Assembly (NCBI GenBank): GCA_035399665.1
Contig: DAOPJM010000025.1
Span: 1 to 26,893 of the forward strand
DNA from: DAOPJM01 sp035399665
GTDB lineage: Bacteria; Bacillota; Clostridia; Christensenellales; CAG-138
DNA: 26,893 nt
Direction: 5' to 3'
Position numbers and translations under genes: made by a program. The notes beneath the pieces are model-generated. The model did no database searches. It was not told the DNA's origin and saw only the letters and a program-made list of their open reading frames with translations. Below are positions 15,490 through 23,393 of this stretch, in pieces. Every line of letters starts with the position of its first letter. Position 1 is the stretch's first letter.

Positions 15490-16164
15490 ATGGATGCTAA
15501 TCCCACTCAGCCGAAATACGGCTTTCTTGCGTCCGCGATAGAACACTCACTGCTCAATCCCGATATGGATGAGAAGCGAATGCTCTCCGGGTGCAGGGCC
15601 GCGGTAAGATACGGCTTTGCCAACGTATGCGTGACGCCGTACTTTGTAACGGCGGCTTCGCGTTGCCTTGCGGGGACAAACGTCAAGGTGAGCGCACCTG
15701 TGGGCTTTCCGCACTGCGCCGCCTCACTCATGAGCCGCCTTGCGGAGATACGCTGGTGCGTACAAAACGGGGCAAAGGAGTTGGACCTTTCCCTCAACAT
15801 CGTTGCGGTCAAGAGCGGCAGGTACGATGCAGTGTACCGCGAGCTTTGTCAGATGCTCGACAGCGCGGGAAGCAGCGTCGTGTGCAAGGCGATATATGAG
15901 CAGGGACTTTACAGTGATGAGGAAAAGCGCAAGGTACTTGAGCTTATCGAAAAGAGCCGCGCTCCGTACCTCAAGATAAGCAACGCCCTTACGGGCAAAA
16001 AGGCCGCGGCGGAGGACGTGCGTTTTGTTCGCTCCGTGATAGGCGACAGGATAGGCGTCAAGATAGACGGCGGAATCAAGACCGGAGAGGCCGTACTTGA
16101 GCTGATGGACGCGGGTGCGCAGCGCTTCGGCTGCTCCGCTTCGGTCGCGATAGTCACGGGGTAA
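15490..16164 (+). CDS. Divergent DERA-like aldolase
   Basis: This 224-residue DeoC-family barrel lacks the encapsulation helix and the cysteine tail of the first DERA. It keeps the catalytic core: Asp99 (KELDLSLNI), Lys133, the putative Schiff-base Lys162 (PYLKISNAL) and Lys191 (GVKIDGGIK). Positions that shape substrate binding differ: the usual KTSTGF loop is KISNAL, and IDHTLLKP is IEHSLLNP. It could be an aldolase for another phosphorylated or unphosphorylated 2-deoxy compound, a reverse-direction enzyme, or a decayed paralogue. GAGGG precedes the ATG at 15490. It is the last gene of the BMC operon, followed by a terminator. Confidence 0.88.
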   Translation: MDANPTQPKYGFLASAIEHSLLNPDMDEKRMLSGCRAAVRYGFANVCVTPYFVTAASRCLAGTNVKVSAPVGFPHCAASLMSRLAEIRWCVQNGAKELDLSLNIVAVKSGRYDAVYRELCQMLDSAGSSVVCKAIYEQGLYSDEEKRKVLELIEKSRAPYLKISNALTGKKAAAEDVRFVRSVIGDRIGVKIDGGIKTGEAVLELMDAGAQRFGCSASVAIVTG

Positions 16165-16227
16165 ACAGGCGGGGCAACGCAGTCGTGCCTATTTTATCGC
16201 ACAAGTCCACAACTGTATAAAATTTTC

Positions 16228-16263
16228 GGGCAAGGCCATATGACCCTGCCCATTTTGATTTTT
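16228..16263. terminator. Bidirectional terminator between the BMC and chromate-transporter operons
   Basis: GGGCAAGG-CCATATGA-CCCTGCCC (16228-16251) forms a stem with one mismatch. Plus-strand readout ends in ATTTTGATTTTT; minus-strand readout ends in CGAAAATTTT. The genes on either side converge here. Confidence 0.7.
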
Positions 16264-16350
16264 CATTTCAAATTGTAGAGAATCAAGAATGACAGACCAT
16301 AAGCCGACGCCATAGCGAAGCCTTGCTTAAAGCCTTCAGCACCTGATTCA

Positions 16351-16914
16351 TCAGAGCTTCAGCATTACTCCCAAAGCCGCGCCCGTGAGCATATAGGCGA
16401 GCGGATGCAGCTTATTTGTGCCGGGAACCTGCGTCGCAATGAGCATCAGAGCGAACACGCCCAACTTGACCCAGTTGAGCTGCTCTATGGTCGTGCCTGC
16501 AAAAAGATCCAGCGCGGAGCATACCACAGTCAGTGCGGCGGCGGCGATAAGTCCGGTTGAGGCGGGACGCACACTGTAAAAGGCGTCGTTTACCGCCTTG
16601 GACTGACGGTACTTTAGGATGTACTTGGCGACTATCGTGACGATGATAACCGAGGGCGTGACAAGCGCAAGCGTTGCGATTATGCCGCCCAAGACGCCCG
16701 CTGCGGAAAAGCCCATGTAGGTCGCCGCGTTGACGCCTATCGGGCCCGGGGTGGCCTCGGCGACGGCGATGATGTTGGCAAGCTCGGCGTGAGTGACCCA
16801 AGCATACTTGTCGGACATCTCATACAGGAACGGAATTGTCGCAAGCCCTCCGCCCACGGAGAACAGACCGGTTTTGAAGAACTCAAAGAAAAGTATCAGC
16901 AGCGTTTTAATCAT
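16351..16914 (-). CDS. chrA: Chromate transporter family protein, half-size subunit (second gene)
   Basis: This 187-residue CHR-domain membrane protein has the family's N-terminal SVGGGLATIPFL and AVAEATPGPIGVNAATYMGF motifs and about five to six hydrophobic segments. Half-size CHR proteins usually occur as adjacent pairs acting as a heterodimer; chromate efflux is established for some full-length members, and other anions are possible. It overlaps the preceding CHR gene by 8 nt and is the last gene of a long minus-strand cluster. Confidence 0.85.
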   Translation of the reverse strand: MIKTLLILFFEFFKTGLFSVGGGLATIPFLYEMSDKYAWVTHAELANIIAVAEATPGPIGVNAATYMGFSAAGVLGGIIATLALVTPSVIIVTIVAKYILKYRQSKAVNDAFYSVRPASTGLIAAAALTVVCSALDLFAGTTIEQLNWVKLGVFALMLIATQVPGTNKLHPLAYMLTGAALGVMLKL

Positions 16915-17443
16915 GCTTCGCCGCCTTTATCTGCCCATAGATAAGGCCTATCAGTACCGCGCCCAAAACAATGAACACGGGCGAAACATCGGCAATCGCC
17001 ACTAAGATGAAGGCCGCGACGACTATGCATACGGAGAACACATCGCGCACGTTGGTTTTGACTAGCTTTATAACCACGCCAACCATGAGCGCGGCCATCG
17101 CTATCCTAACACCTGCGAAGATGTGCCCAAGAACCTCAAAGCGAGACGCGGTTTTGATTAGCCATGCCGCCGCCAATATGAACACGAGCGGCGCAAAGAT
17201 CACCCCGAGTGTCGCGACAATCGCGCCCCACACGCCCTTTAGCTTGTAGCCGACGAAGGTTGCGGTGTTGACCGCAATGACGCCCGGGGTGCATTGAGCA
17301 ACGGCGAAAAAGTCAAGTATTTCCTCCTCGCTCACCCATTTGCGGTTATCGCAGAGTTCGCGAACGATAATCGGCAGCATGGAGTAGCCGCCGCCGATAA
17401 TCATAGCTCCAATCTTGAGAAAGGCCAAAAATAGCTGCAGCAT
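16907..17443 (-). CDS. chrA: Chromate transporter family protein, half-size subunit (first gene)
   Basis: This 178-residue CHR-domain protein shows GGGYSMLPIIVREL and AVAQCTPGVIAVNTATFVGY followed by several membrane segments. The ATG at 17443 is chosen because GGGGGG lies 7 nt before it; a TTG five codons upstream is less likely. Its ATG overlaps the stop of the PIG-V-like gene (ATGA), and its end overlaps the next CHR gene, so the pair is coupled. Confidence 0.85.
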   Translation of the reverse strand: MLQLFLAFLKIGAMIIGGGYSMLPIIVRELCDNRKWVSEEEILDFFAVAQCTPGVIAVNTATFVGYKLKGVWGAIVATLGVIFAPLVFILAAAWLIKTASRFEVLGHIFAGVRIAMAALMVGVVIKLVKTNVRDVFSVCIVVAAFILVAIADVSPVFIVLGAVLIGLIYGQIKAAKHD

Positions 17444-18837
17444 CAGTATACCCCCCAACGCGCTGCAAAAGCGTAGAAATAGGCGATGAACATCGCAAAG
17501 CTTACAAGCTCAAGCGCCGCATCGACCCAGCGGTTGCGCGTGAGCTGCACAACACCAAGGATGAACGGGAAGCTGCAACACATAAGCCTTGGCATGGAGA
17601 CGACCCAGCCCGCACCTGTGGCACAGAGGAAGGTGGCCAGAAACATGGCGATGTATGAGGCTCTGACCCTGCTTGCCGAGAAGGTCATGACGGCAAGCGG
17701 CAGCAGCAAGAACAGCAGATTGGGCATCCACAGCGAGAGGGCGGTCGAGAGACTGCCTTGCCGAAGGGTGTTGATAAGCAGGTCGCATTGATAACCTGCC
17801 GTTCTGAAGAACATGAGAACGTTGTCAAGCCATACATTTGCGTCGAGCAGACCCACGTCTTGCAAGTTTGCGCCGACGCTGCTGTACAGAAAGAGGAACA
17901 GGGCGAAGGATAGGGGAACTAAAAGCAGCCCCGCGCCCTGCAGCAGTAAATCAGGAACGATACGCTTGTCCAAGGGAGTGTGTTCCCGTATGCGTTTTGC
18001 GGCGTAGACTATGTATTCTACCACCAGCGCCGCTATTAAAGCGCAGCCCGAAAGATCCGTCCACACCGCGAGCACGGCGAACGCTCCCGCCGCCCCGAAG
18101 TTCTGTTTTCGCGCAAAGTACAGCGATGATACGCAGAACAGGAACAGCATCGAATCAGGTGTGGTACAGGACAGCAGGAAGGACGCGGGCAGAACCATGA
18201 ACCAGCGAAGGGCGCGTCTTGCCGCGCTGCGCCCGTCCTCATTGACGACCAACAGATACAGCACAAGGGAGCCGAATACTGTGCAAAGCGTGGATACGGC
18301 AAAGCCCGCCCGAACATAGTTTGAGGTAATAAGGGAGAACAGCTTGACCACATAGGAATACAGCGGGGCAATAACCTGTCCCGTCGGAGCTATCAAAGCC
18401 GTTGCCGCGCTGTAACCATCCTCGGCAATGGTGAGGTAGTAAGAGGAAAACGACCATAGCCCCCACATACGCTGTACGGAAACAAAGGTTGCGGTATACC
18501 CGTTGATGATATACCGCAACAAGAAAGCTATTACGCAGACAAGAAAACGAAACGCGAGGGCAGCGCCCAATACGCGCAGGGCTTCCAGGAATTTGACAGG
18601 TCGATCGCTGCGGGGCCGTTCAAGGGAGCTTTCACCTCTTTGCCAACCGCCCGTATCGCGCCTGAACCTGGCGATGAGACAGACAAAGACGGTGCAGAAC
18701 AGTACGGCGGTCAGAGCCGCGGCGATAACCGATTCAAAGTATTCGGGCGTATCTAAAGCAAGCCACAGGCTGAAAAGCACTGCGACACCTATCGGCAAAG
18801 CTAACTCTGCCGTATGCCATACCGCCCTCTTCCACAT
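17443..18837 (-). CDS. Polytopic membrane protein resembling PIG-V family mannosyltransferases
   Basis: This protein has about 464 residues and ten or more hydrophobic segments. The layout resembles bacterial PIG-V-like GT-C enzymes: LWSFSSYYLTIAEDGY (family WD..WY..IA..GY), VIAPLYSYVVKLF (FFPLYP), LPASFLLSCTTPDSMLFLF followed by LYFARKQNFGAAGAFAVLA, and PRLMCCSFPF near the end. These enzymes transfer a sugar from a lipid-linked donor outside the membrane. The Asp of the family WD motif appears replaced by Ser, so activity is uncertain. The start at Met 18837 is a judgement: the ribosome binding site is weak, and longer reading into the upstream gene gives low-quality Arg/Ser-rich sequence. 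Confidence 0.6.
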   Translation of the reverse strand: MWKRAVWHTAELALPIGVAVLFSLWLALDTPEYFESVIAAALTAVLFCTVFVCLIARFRRDTGGWQRGESSLERPRSDRPVKFLEALRVLGAALAFRFLVCVIAFLLRYIINGYTATFVSVQRMWGLWSFSSYYLTIAEDGYSAATALIAPTGQVIAPLYSYVVKLFSLITSNYVRAGFAVSTLCTVFGSLVLYLLVVNEDGRSAARRALRWFMVLPASFLLSCTTPDSMLFLFCVSSLYFARKQNFGAAGAFAVLAVWTDLSGCALIAALVVEYIVYAAKRIREHTPLDKRIVPDLLLQGAGLLLVPLSFALFLFLYSSVGANLQDVGLLDANVWLDNVLMFFRTAGYQCDLLINTLRQGSLSTALSLWMPNLLFLLLPLAVMTFSASRVRASYIAMFLATFLCATGAGWVVSMPRLMCCSFPFILGVVQLTRNRWVDAALELVSFAMFIAYFYAFAARWGVY

Positions 18838-18844
18838 GCTCTGC

Positions 18845-19426
18845 TCAGCGGAGTCCTTTCGGCTTGCCGAGTATCTCAGCATAGATGACGCCTTTGACAA
18901 CCTCGTCGCCCGAGAAGCTGAAGCTGTACGCGGGCTTGGGCTGAGGCTTTGCTCCCATGGGCTTTTGAGGAGTCGGGGCAGGACAATCAGGCTTGATGCC
19001 CGTGATACTCGTCTCCTGGTGCGCGTGACCGCTCTCCCTTGAAGGCGCGACGACATGCTGTCTCGGATAAATCGGAGCCGACGGAGCTACTGCGCGGGGA
19101 GCACTTGGGGCGCTTGCCGCCTGCATGGGAGGTGCTGTGCGCAAGGGCTGCTGACGCACGGGCGCGTTTTGCACGGGAACAACGCGCTGCACGGGCTGAG
19201 TCGGAGACACGGGCGCGTAGTACTTCGCGGACTGCTGCTGTACTGTGCGATAGGCGCTGCCGACTTGAGCGTTCGCGCTTGACGGCTGATGTAAAGCCTG
19301 CCGCTCCGTCTCATGCTGCGCCTCGGCGCGCTGCGCCGCCGCTTGCTGTTCCTTGCGCTTTTTGGCTGCGGTGACCGCGAAGAGTATGGCGATCGATATT
19401 AATAGCGGTATTAAAGTCGCGAACAC
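18845..19426 (-). CDS. Membrane-anchored Ala/Pro/Gln-rich protein, unknown function
   Basis: This 193-residue protein is not recognised. It has an N-terminal membrane anchor (FATLIPLLISIAILFAVTAA), a charged coiled-coil-prone stretch (KKRKEQQAAAQRAEAQHETE) and then a low-complexity Gln/Pro/Ala region to the end, with a short ordered-looking tail (YSFSFSGDEVVKGVIYAEIL). It uses a GTG start. The start is 4 bp after the floA stop, and an accessory role at flotillin membrane sites is a guess from position. Confidence 0.6.
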   Translation of the reverse strand: MFATLIPLLISIAILFAVTAAKKRKEQQAAAQRAEAQHETERQALHQPSSANAQVGSAYRTVQQQSAKYYAPVSPTQPVQRVVPVQNAPVRQQPLRTAPPMQAASAPSAPRAVAPSAPIYPRQHVVAPSRESGHAHQETSITGIKPDCPAPTPQKPMGAKPQPKPAYSFSFSGDEVVKGVIYAEILGKPKGLR

Positions 19427-19430
19427 GGCC

Positions 19431-20408
19431 TTATGCCTTCTCGCTCGGCTGTGCCGTCTTGCCTATGGCGTTGCGCATATCGGTGTCCGCTATGACGTTG
19501 CGCATATTGTAGTAGTCCATTACCCCAAGATGACCGCTGCGGAAAGCTTCCGCCATGGCGCGGGGAACCTCGGCCTCGGCCTCGATGACCTTTGCGCGCA
19601 TTCCCTGAACCTCTGCGACATTCTCCTGCTCTTGGGCGACTGCCATGGCTCTGCGTTCCTCGGCCTTGGCCTGAGCGATACGCTTGTCGGCCTCGGCTTG
19701 GTCGATCTGAAGCTGTGCGCCTACGTTGCGGCCGACGTCGATGTCCGCGATGTCGATGGACAGTATCTCAAACGCCGTGCCGGAGTCAAGACCCTTGTTG
19801 AGGACGGTGCGTGAGATCAAGTCGGGGTTTTCAAGCACGGCCTTGTGCGTGTCGGAAGAACCGACGGTGGTAACAATACCCTCGCCTACACGCGCGATAA
19901 TGGTTTCCTCACCCGCGCCGCCAACCAAACGGTCGATGTTGGCACGAACCGTGACCTTCGCCTTAGCGCGAAGCTCGATACCGTCCATGGCGACGGCCGC
20001 GATGACGGGAGTTTCGATAACCTTAGGGTTGACGCTCATCTGAACGGCGTTCAGAACGTCTCTGCCGGCCAGGTCGATGGCGCAGGCCTTGCCGAAGTCA
20101 AGGGGGATACCGGCTCTCTGCGCGGCGATAAGGGCGTTGATAACTCTGTCAACGTTGCCGCCCGCCATGTAGTGAGCCTCAAGCTTGTCAATCGGGATGT
20201 CGATACCCGCTTTTGTCGCCTTGATCATGGGGTTGACGATGCGCGAGGGCACGACCTTACGAATGCGCATACCTACAAGCGTGAAAAGGCGAATCTTGAC
20301 GCCCGAAGCGCTCGCGGAAATCAGCAGTCCAAGGGGTACGAAGCTGAAGAAGATGATGAGAAACACAATCGCCGCCGCGATGATAAGGAGTATCCAAATC
20401 CATTCCAT
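19431..20408 (-). CDS. floA: Bacterial flotillin-like protein FloA
   Basis: FloA scaffolds membrane microdomains in Firmicutes. This 325-residue protein has an N-terminal membrane hairpin (WIWILLIIAAAIVFLIIFFS). A PHB/SPFH-type domain includes SGVKIRLFTLVGMRIRKVVP, KAGIDIPIDKLEAHYMAGGN and DIDVGRNVGAQLQ. A C-terminal Ala/Glu-rich coiled coil (about residues 240-310) mediates oligomerisation. An in-frame ATG nine codons upstream exists, but GGAGG at 7 nt before the ATG at 20408 decides the start. Length matches the family. It follows nfeD and a small zinc-ribbon gene, matching the widespread NfeD-flotillin pairing. Confidence 0.94.
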   Translation of the reverse strand: MEWIWILLIIAAAIVFLIIFFSFVPLGLLISASASGVKIRLFTLVGMRIRKVVPSRIVNPMIKATKAGIDIPIDKLEAHYMAGGNVDRVINALIAAQRAGIPLDFGKACAIDLAGRDVLNAVQMSVNPKVIETPVIAAVAMDGIELRAKAKVTVRANIDRLVGGAGEETIIARVGEGIVTTVGSSDTHKAVLENPDLISRTVLNKGLDSGTAFEILSIDIADIDVGRNVGAQLQIDQAEADKRIAQAKAEERRAMAVAQEQENVAEVQGMRAKVIEAEAEVPRAMAEAFRSGHLGVMDYYNMRNVIADTDMRNAIGKTAQPSEKA

Positions 20409-20424
20409 AACAATTCCTCCGTAA

Positions 20425-20637
20425 TTAATGTGCAAGATATTTCACTAAGCTCACCAAGCCATACGCGGCGCCGATAAGGGCAGGTATGCCAATGACGAGA
20501 AACAACCAAGACAGGTTTCGCTCACGCTTTGTCACGGGCGCGGGTGCGGGCGGCTCCTCACAGGGCTCCTGCATAGCCCCGCATTTGGGGCATATATCGC
20601 CGCTGTACAGCACTCCGCATTTTTTGCAGTAGCTCAT
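20425..20637 (-). CDS. Small zinc-ribbon membrane protein
   Basis: This 70-residue protein starts with a zinc ribbon (YCKKCG and ICPKCG, two CxxC pairs 10 residues apart), a Pro/Glu linker, and one C-terminal membrane helix (LSWLFLVIGIPALIGAAYGL). Its ATG overlaps the nfeD stop (ATGA) and floA follows 16 bp downstream, so it is translated with them. Function is unknown; tail-anchored zinc ribbons of this kind often accompany membrane complexes. Confidence 0.8.
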   Translation of the reverse strand: MSYCKKCGVLYSGDICPKCGAMQEPCEEPPAPAPVTKRERNLSWLFLVIGIPALIGAAYGLVSLVKYLAH

Positions 20638-21131
20638 TTGACGAACACGTTCAAGCCTTCGACGGCAACTATCTCAACCTTTGTTCCCGATTCTACAAAG
20701 TTGCCGTAGGTCTGAACGTTAATGCGTTTGCCGCCCTCAAGCTCCACCATGCCGGTAGGTCTAAGCGGTGTTACGGCGGTCACGACCTTTCCGACTAAAT
20801 TCTCATGCTTTTCGGCTTCAATAGGGCTTGAAACCGTGTCGATTTTCGCATTTTGAATCAGCTGCGATTTGGACAGCTTCCCATAGCGCATTGAGCGCAG
20901 GAACAGCACCAAGGCGATTATCAGCAGCAACAGCGCGATGGCGGCGATAACCGAAGCTACCACGGGGTTGTTGGTCGTGTACTGCATCACAATGACCGCG
21001 ATAAGACAAGCCACGCCCAAAAAGCCCATGACGCCGAAGCCCGGGACGAACATCTCCGCAATCACGAGGCATATACCTACTACAAGGCAGATTATGCAGG
21101 GAACAGCAAGCGGCCCTAACAGTTCGTACAT
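20634..21131 (-). CDS. nfeD: NfeD-like membrane protein
   Basis: This 165-residue short-form NfeD lacks the ClpP-like protease domain. It has three to four N-terminal membrane segments (AVPCIICLVVGICLVIAEMF, GVMGFLGVACLIAVIVM, VIAAIALLLLIIALVLF). A C-terminal OB-fold domain follows (LVGKVVTAVTPLRPTGMVEL, GTKVEIVAVEGLNVFVK). The start ATG at 21131 follows AAAGGAG by 5 nt. It is the first gene of the flotillin operon. NfeD and flotillin act together in membrane organisation. Confidence 0.92.
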   Translation of the reverse strand: MYELLGPLAVPCIICLVVGICLVIAEMFVPGFGVMGFLGVACLIAVIVMQYTTNNPVVASVIAAIALLLLIIALVLFLRSMRYGKLSKSQLIQNAKIDTVSSPIEAEKHENLVGKVVTAVTPLRPTGMVELEGGKRINVQTYGNFVESGTKVEIVAVEGLNVFVK

Positions 21132-21188
21132 AAGCACTCCTTTCCGCCGCTCTCGCGGCTTTCAATGTTATATACTACTCTATTTTGA

Positions 21189-21217
21189 AGTATACCATAC
21201 GGCAAAGCAAACATCAA
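21189..21217 (-). promoter_or_regulatory. Promoter of the nfeD-floA operon
   Basis: On the minus strand: TTGATG (21212-21217), a 17-bp spacer and TATACT (21189-21194). It is about 60 bp upstream of nfeD and back to back with the abrB promoter. Confidence 0.72.
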
Positions 21218-21260
21218 TTATTTTCGAGGATAATTCAAAAGAATATATTGTGAGAAAATG

Positions 21261-21289
21261 TTGACAGCCACAGTAAATCGTCGTAGAAT
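21261..21289 (+). promoter_or_regulatory. Promoter of the abrB-ABC exporter operon
   Basis: TTGACA (21261-21266), a 17-bp spacer and TAGAAT (21284-21289), about 50 bp before the abrB start. The AT-rich surroundings could carry AbrB-type autoregulatory sites. Confidence 0.78.
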
Positions 21290-21341
21290 TAATACAACAA
21301 GTAAGAATATTCCAACATGTAAGACAAAGGAGCAATGCAGA

Positions 21342-21557
21342 ATGAAAGAGCATTTAGGCAAGTACATATTCGGGGTAGTCAAGGTCAGCGATAAAGGGCA
21401 GATCGTGATACCCAAGGACGCAAGAACGGTGTTCGGGATAAAGCCGGGGGACACTATGCTGCTTGTGGGAGATATCGAGACGGGGCTTGCCCTTATACGC
21501 CAAGGCGACGTGTTTGACAAGCTGCTGAGCGCAAGCGCGCATGGGGAGGACAAATGA
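21342..21557 (+). CDS. AbrB/SpoVT-type DNA-binding protein
   Basis: This 71-residue swapped-hairpin AbrB-domain regulator has GVVKVSDKGQIVIPKDARTVF, GIKPGDTMLLVGDIETGLAL and a short C-terminal helix. The ATG at 21342 follows AAAGGAG by 9 nt; earlier in-frame codons would overlap the promoter. Its stop overlaps the start of the ABC ATPase gene (ATGA), so it very probably controls this exporter and itself. Such AbrB-ABC pairs are frequent in Clostridia. Confidence 0.88.
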   Translation: MKEHLGKYIFGVVKVSDKGQIVIPKDARTVFGIKPGDTMLLVGDIETGLALIRQGDVFDKLLSASAHGEDK

Positions 21558-22279
21558 ATTCGATAGAGACAAAAGAGCTTACCAAGGTGTTCAAGACGCG
21601 TACCGCCGTGGACGCGCTGAATCTTTCGGTGGGTGAGGGCGAGTTTTTCGCTTTGCTTGGACAGAACGGGGCGGGCAAGACCACGACAATTCGTATGCTC
21701 TGCTGCTTGACACAGCCGACTTCGGGCGAGGCATACATCATGGGTAAGAGCGTAACAAAGGAGCCGCTTGAGGTGAAGCGGCTGCTGAATGTTTCACCGC
21801 AGGAGACCGCCGTCGCGACCAAGCTTTCCGTTGCGGAAAACCTTGAGCTTGTTGGCAGGCTGCACGGCATGTCCAAGGCGGAGGCGGGGGAGAGGGCGGC
21901 GGAGATGATGGCGCAGTTCAAGCTTGCGGACAGGGCAAAGGACAGGGCAAAATCGCTTTCAGGCGGTATGCAGCGCAGGCTGTCAATTGCCATGGCGCTC
22001 ATCACAGAGCCTAAGGTGCTGTTCCTTGACGAGCCGACATTGGGGCTGGACGTGAGGGCGAGACGTGAGCTTTGGTCTCATATAGAGGCGCTCAAGGGTA
22101 AGATTACCATGGTAGTCACTACGCATTATCTTGAGGAAGCCGAGAAGTATGCCGACAGGATTGCGATAATGGAAGCGGGGCGCATAGTCGCGCTTGGCGA
22201 CGCGCAGGAGATTGTGAGCGTCAGCGGAAAGGAAAACTTCGAGGAAGCTTTCCTGTCGTATACGACGGAGGTGGAGTAA
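21554..22279 (+). CDS. ABC transporter ATP-binding protein
   Basis: This 241-residue ABC ATPase of the drug/antibiotic exporter (DrrA/CcmA-like) group energises the membrane protein encoded next. It has Walker A GQNGAGKTT, the Q-loop near NVSPQETAV, signature LSGGMQRRLSIA, Walker B VLFLDEPTLGLD and the switch His in VVTTHYLEEAE. Its last base is shared with the start of the permease gene. The substrate is unknown. Confidence 0.94.
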   Translation: MNSIETKELTKVFKTRTAVDALNLSVGEGEFFALLGQNGAGKTTTIRMLCCLTQPTSGEAYIMGKSVTKEPLEVKRLLNVSPQETAVATKLSVAENLELVGRLHGMSKAEAGERAAEMMAQFKLADRAKDRAKSLSGGMQRRLSIAMALITEPKVLFLDEPTLGLDVRARRELWSHIEALKGKITMVVTTHYLEEAEKYADRIAIMEAGRIVALGDAQEIVSVSGKENFEEAFLSYTTEVE

Positions 22280-23019
22280 TGAACAAAAGAATGCTTGCTT
22301 TTGCGGGACGCAATCTAAAGGAGCTGCTGCGCGACCCCATGTCGCTCATCTTCGGGCTGGGCTTTCCGATAGTAATAATGTCGCTGATGACAATACTGTC
22401 AAACAGTATCGCCGAAATGCCGGGGCTGTTCTCCATAAACTCACTTGCCCCGGGTACGACGGTGTTCGGACAGGCGTTTGTATCGTTGTTCGCGGGTATG
22501 CTCATAGCCTCCGACCGTGAGAATTCCTTTCTCATGCGACTGTTTACCATGCCGCTCAAGGCGTCAGATTTCATCTTGGGGTATTCGCTGCCGCTCTTGG
22601 GTGTAGCAATGCTGCAGGGAGTGATATGTCTGCTGTATGCGGGCATACTCGGCATGGATCTGAATGTCAATTTCTTTATGACCTTGGTGACGCTTATCCC
22701 CACCGCCTTGCTGTATATAGGCTTTGGAATATTGTTCGGCACCATCTTCACCTATAAGCAGGTGGGAGGAGTTTCATCGGTGCTTGTGAATGTTGCCGCA
22801 CTGCTGTCGGGGACATGGTTCGACCTGTCTATGGTAGGAGGAGCTTTTCATACAGTCTGTTATATACTGCCCTTTGCTCACGCCGTGGATATGTGCAGAG
22901 CCGCTCTGCTCGGTAATTATGCTGCGATTCCCGCGCATCTTTGGGTAGTCTGCGCATATGCCGTCGTGGTATTTGCCTTATCCGTCCTGCTCTTTAGAAG
23001 CAAGATGAGAGTTAAGTAA
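22279..23019 (+). CDS. ABC-2 type transporter permease
   Basis: This 246-residue ABC-2 family membrane protein has about six hydrophobic segments, beginning after an N-terminal FAGRNLKELLRDPMSLIFGL stretch typical of the family. It continues with FVSLFAGMLIASDRENSFLM and a C-terminal LWVVCAYAVVVFALSVLLF helix. With the preceding ATPase it would form a 2+2 exporter. No terminator is seen after it; the repeat region begins 20 bp downstream. Confidence 0.88.
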   Translation: MNKRMLAFAGRNLKELLRDPMSLIFGLGFPIVIMSLMTILSNSIAEMPGLFSINSLAPGTTVFGQAFVSLFAGMLIASDRENSFLMRLFTMPLKASDFILGYSLPLLGVAMLQGVICLLYAGILGMDLNVNFFMTLVTLIPTALLYIGFGILFGTIFTYKQVGGVSSVLVNVAALLSGTWFDLSMVGGAFHTVCYILPFAHAVDMCRAALLGNYAAIPAHLWVVCAYAVVVFALSVLLFRSKMRVK

Positions 23020-23040
23020 AATAGTCATCAAAATCTGATT

Positions 23041-23345
23041 CGCCACCCCGAGCCTACCGAAGGATCTTGAAACAAGCTTGCGGCGATAGTGCCGCTCCCC
23101 GAAATACCCTCGCTGTCATCCTGAGGAGCAAAGCGACGAAGGATCTTGAAACAAGCTTGCGGCGATAGTGCCGCTCCCCGAAATACCCTCGNNNNNNNNN
23201 NNNNNNNNNNNNNNNNNNNNNNNNNNNNNNNNNNNNNNNNNNNNNNNNNNNNNNNNNNNNNNNNNNNNNNNNNNNNNNNNNNNNNNNNNNNGAGCAAAGC
23301 GACGAAGGATCTTGAAACAAGCTTGCGGCGATAGTGCCGCTCCCC
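23041..23345 (+). repeat. Tandem array of the dispersed repeat, 79-bp period
   Basis: CGAAGGATCTTGAAACAAGC cores occur at 23058, 23137 and 23303, each followed by TTGCGGCGATAGTGCCGCTC. The first two are exactly 79 bp apart and nearly identical, so this is a local expansion of the element found singly or doubly elsewhere in the window. Confidence 0.88.
23192..23291. other. Assembly gap (100 N) inside the 79-bp tandem repeat
   Basis: It is exactly 100 N. The flanks are in repeat phase: the left flank ends at ACCCTCG and the right flank resumes at GAGCAAAGCGACG. If regular, the missing DNA is 13 bp plus a whole number of 79-bp units. Confidence 0.9.
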
Positions 23346-23393
23346 GTGGGATAATGTGTTCCCGCCGTGTGCGCTCCTTCACTTTAAAGTTTT

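Noticed and set aside
13358..15506. Several minus-strand open frames of 215-313 codons opposite the shell protein genes
   Set aside because: They mirror the BMC-T, BMC-H and BMC-P genes, and their mutual similarity simply reflects the duplicated BMC-H genes on the plus strand.
18838..19056. N-terminal extension of the PIG-V-like protein (73 further codons)
   Set aside because: It overlaps the preceding gene in another frame and is Arg/Ser-rich without a signal or domain. The membrane protein begins naturally at MWKRAVW.
23041..23345. Possible CRISPR array or transposon with its own gene
   Set aside because: The 79-bp units are uniform along their whole length, with no variable spacers, no cas genes and no transposase in the window.
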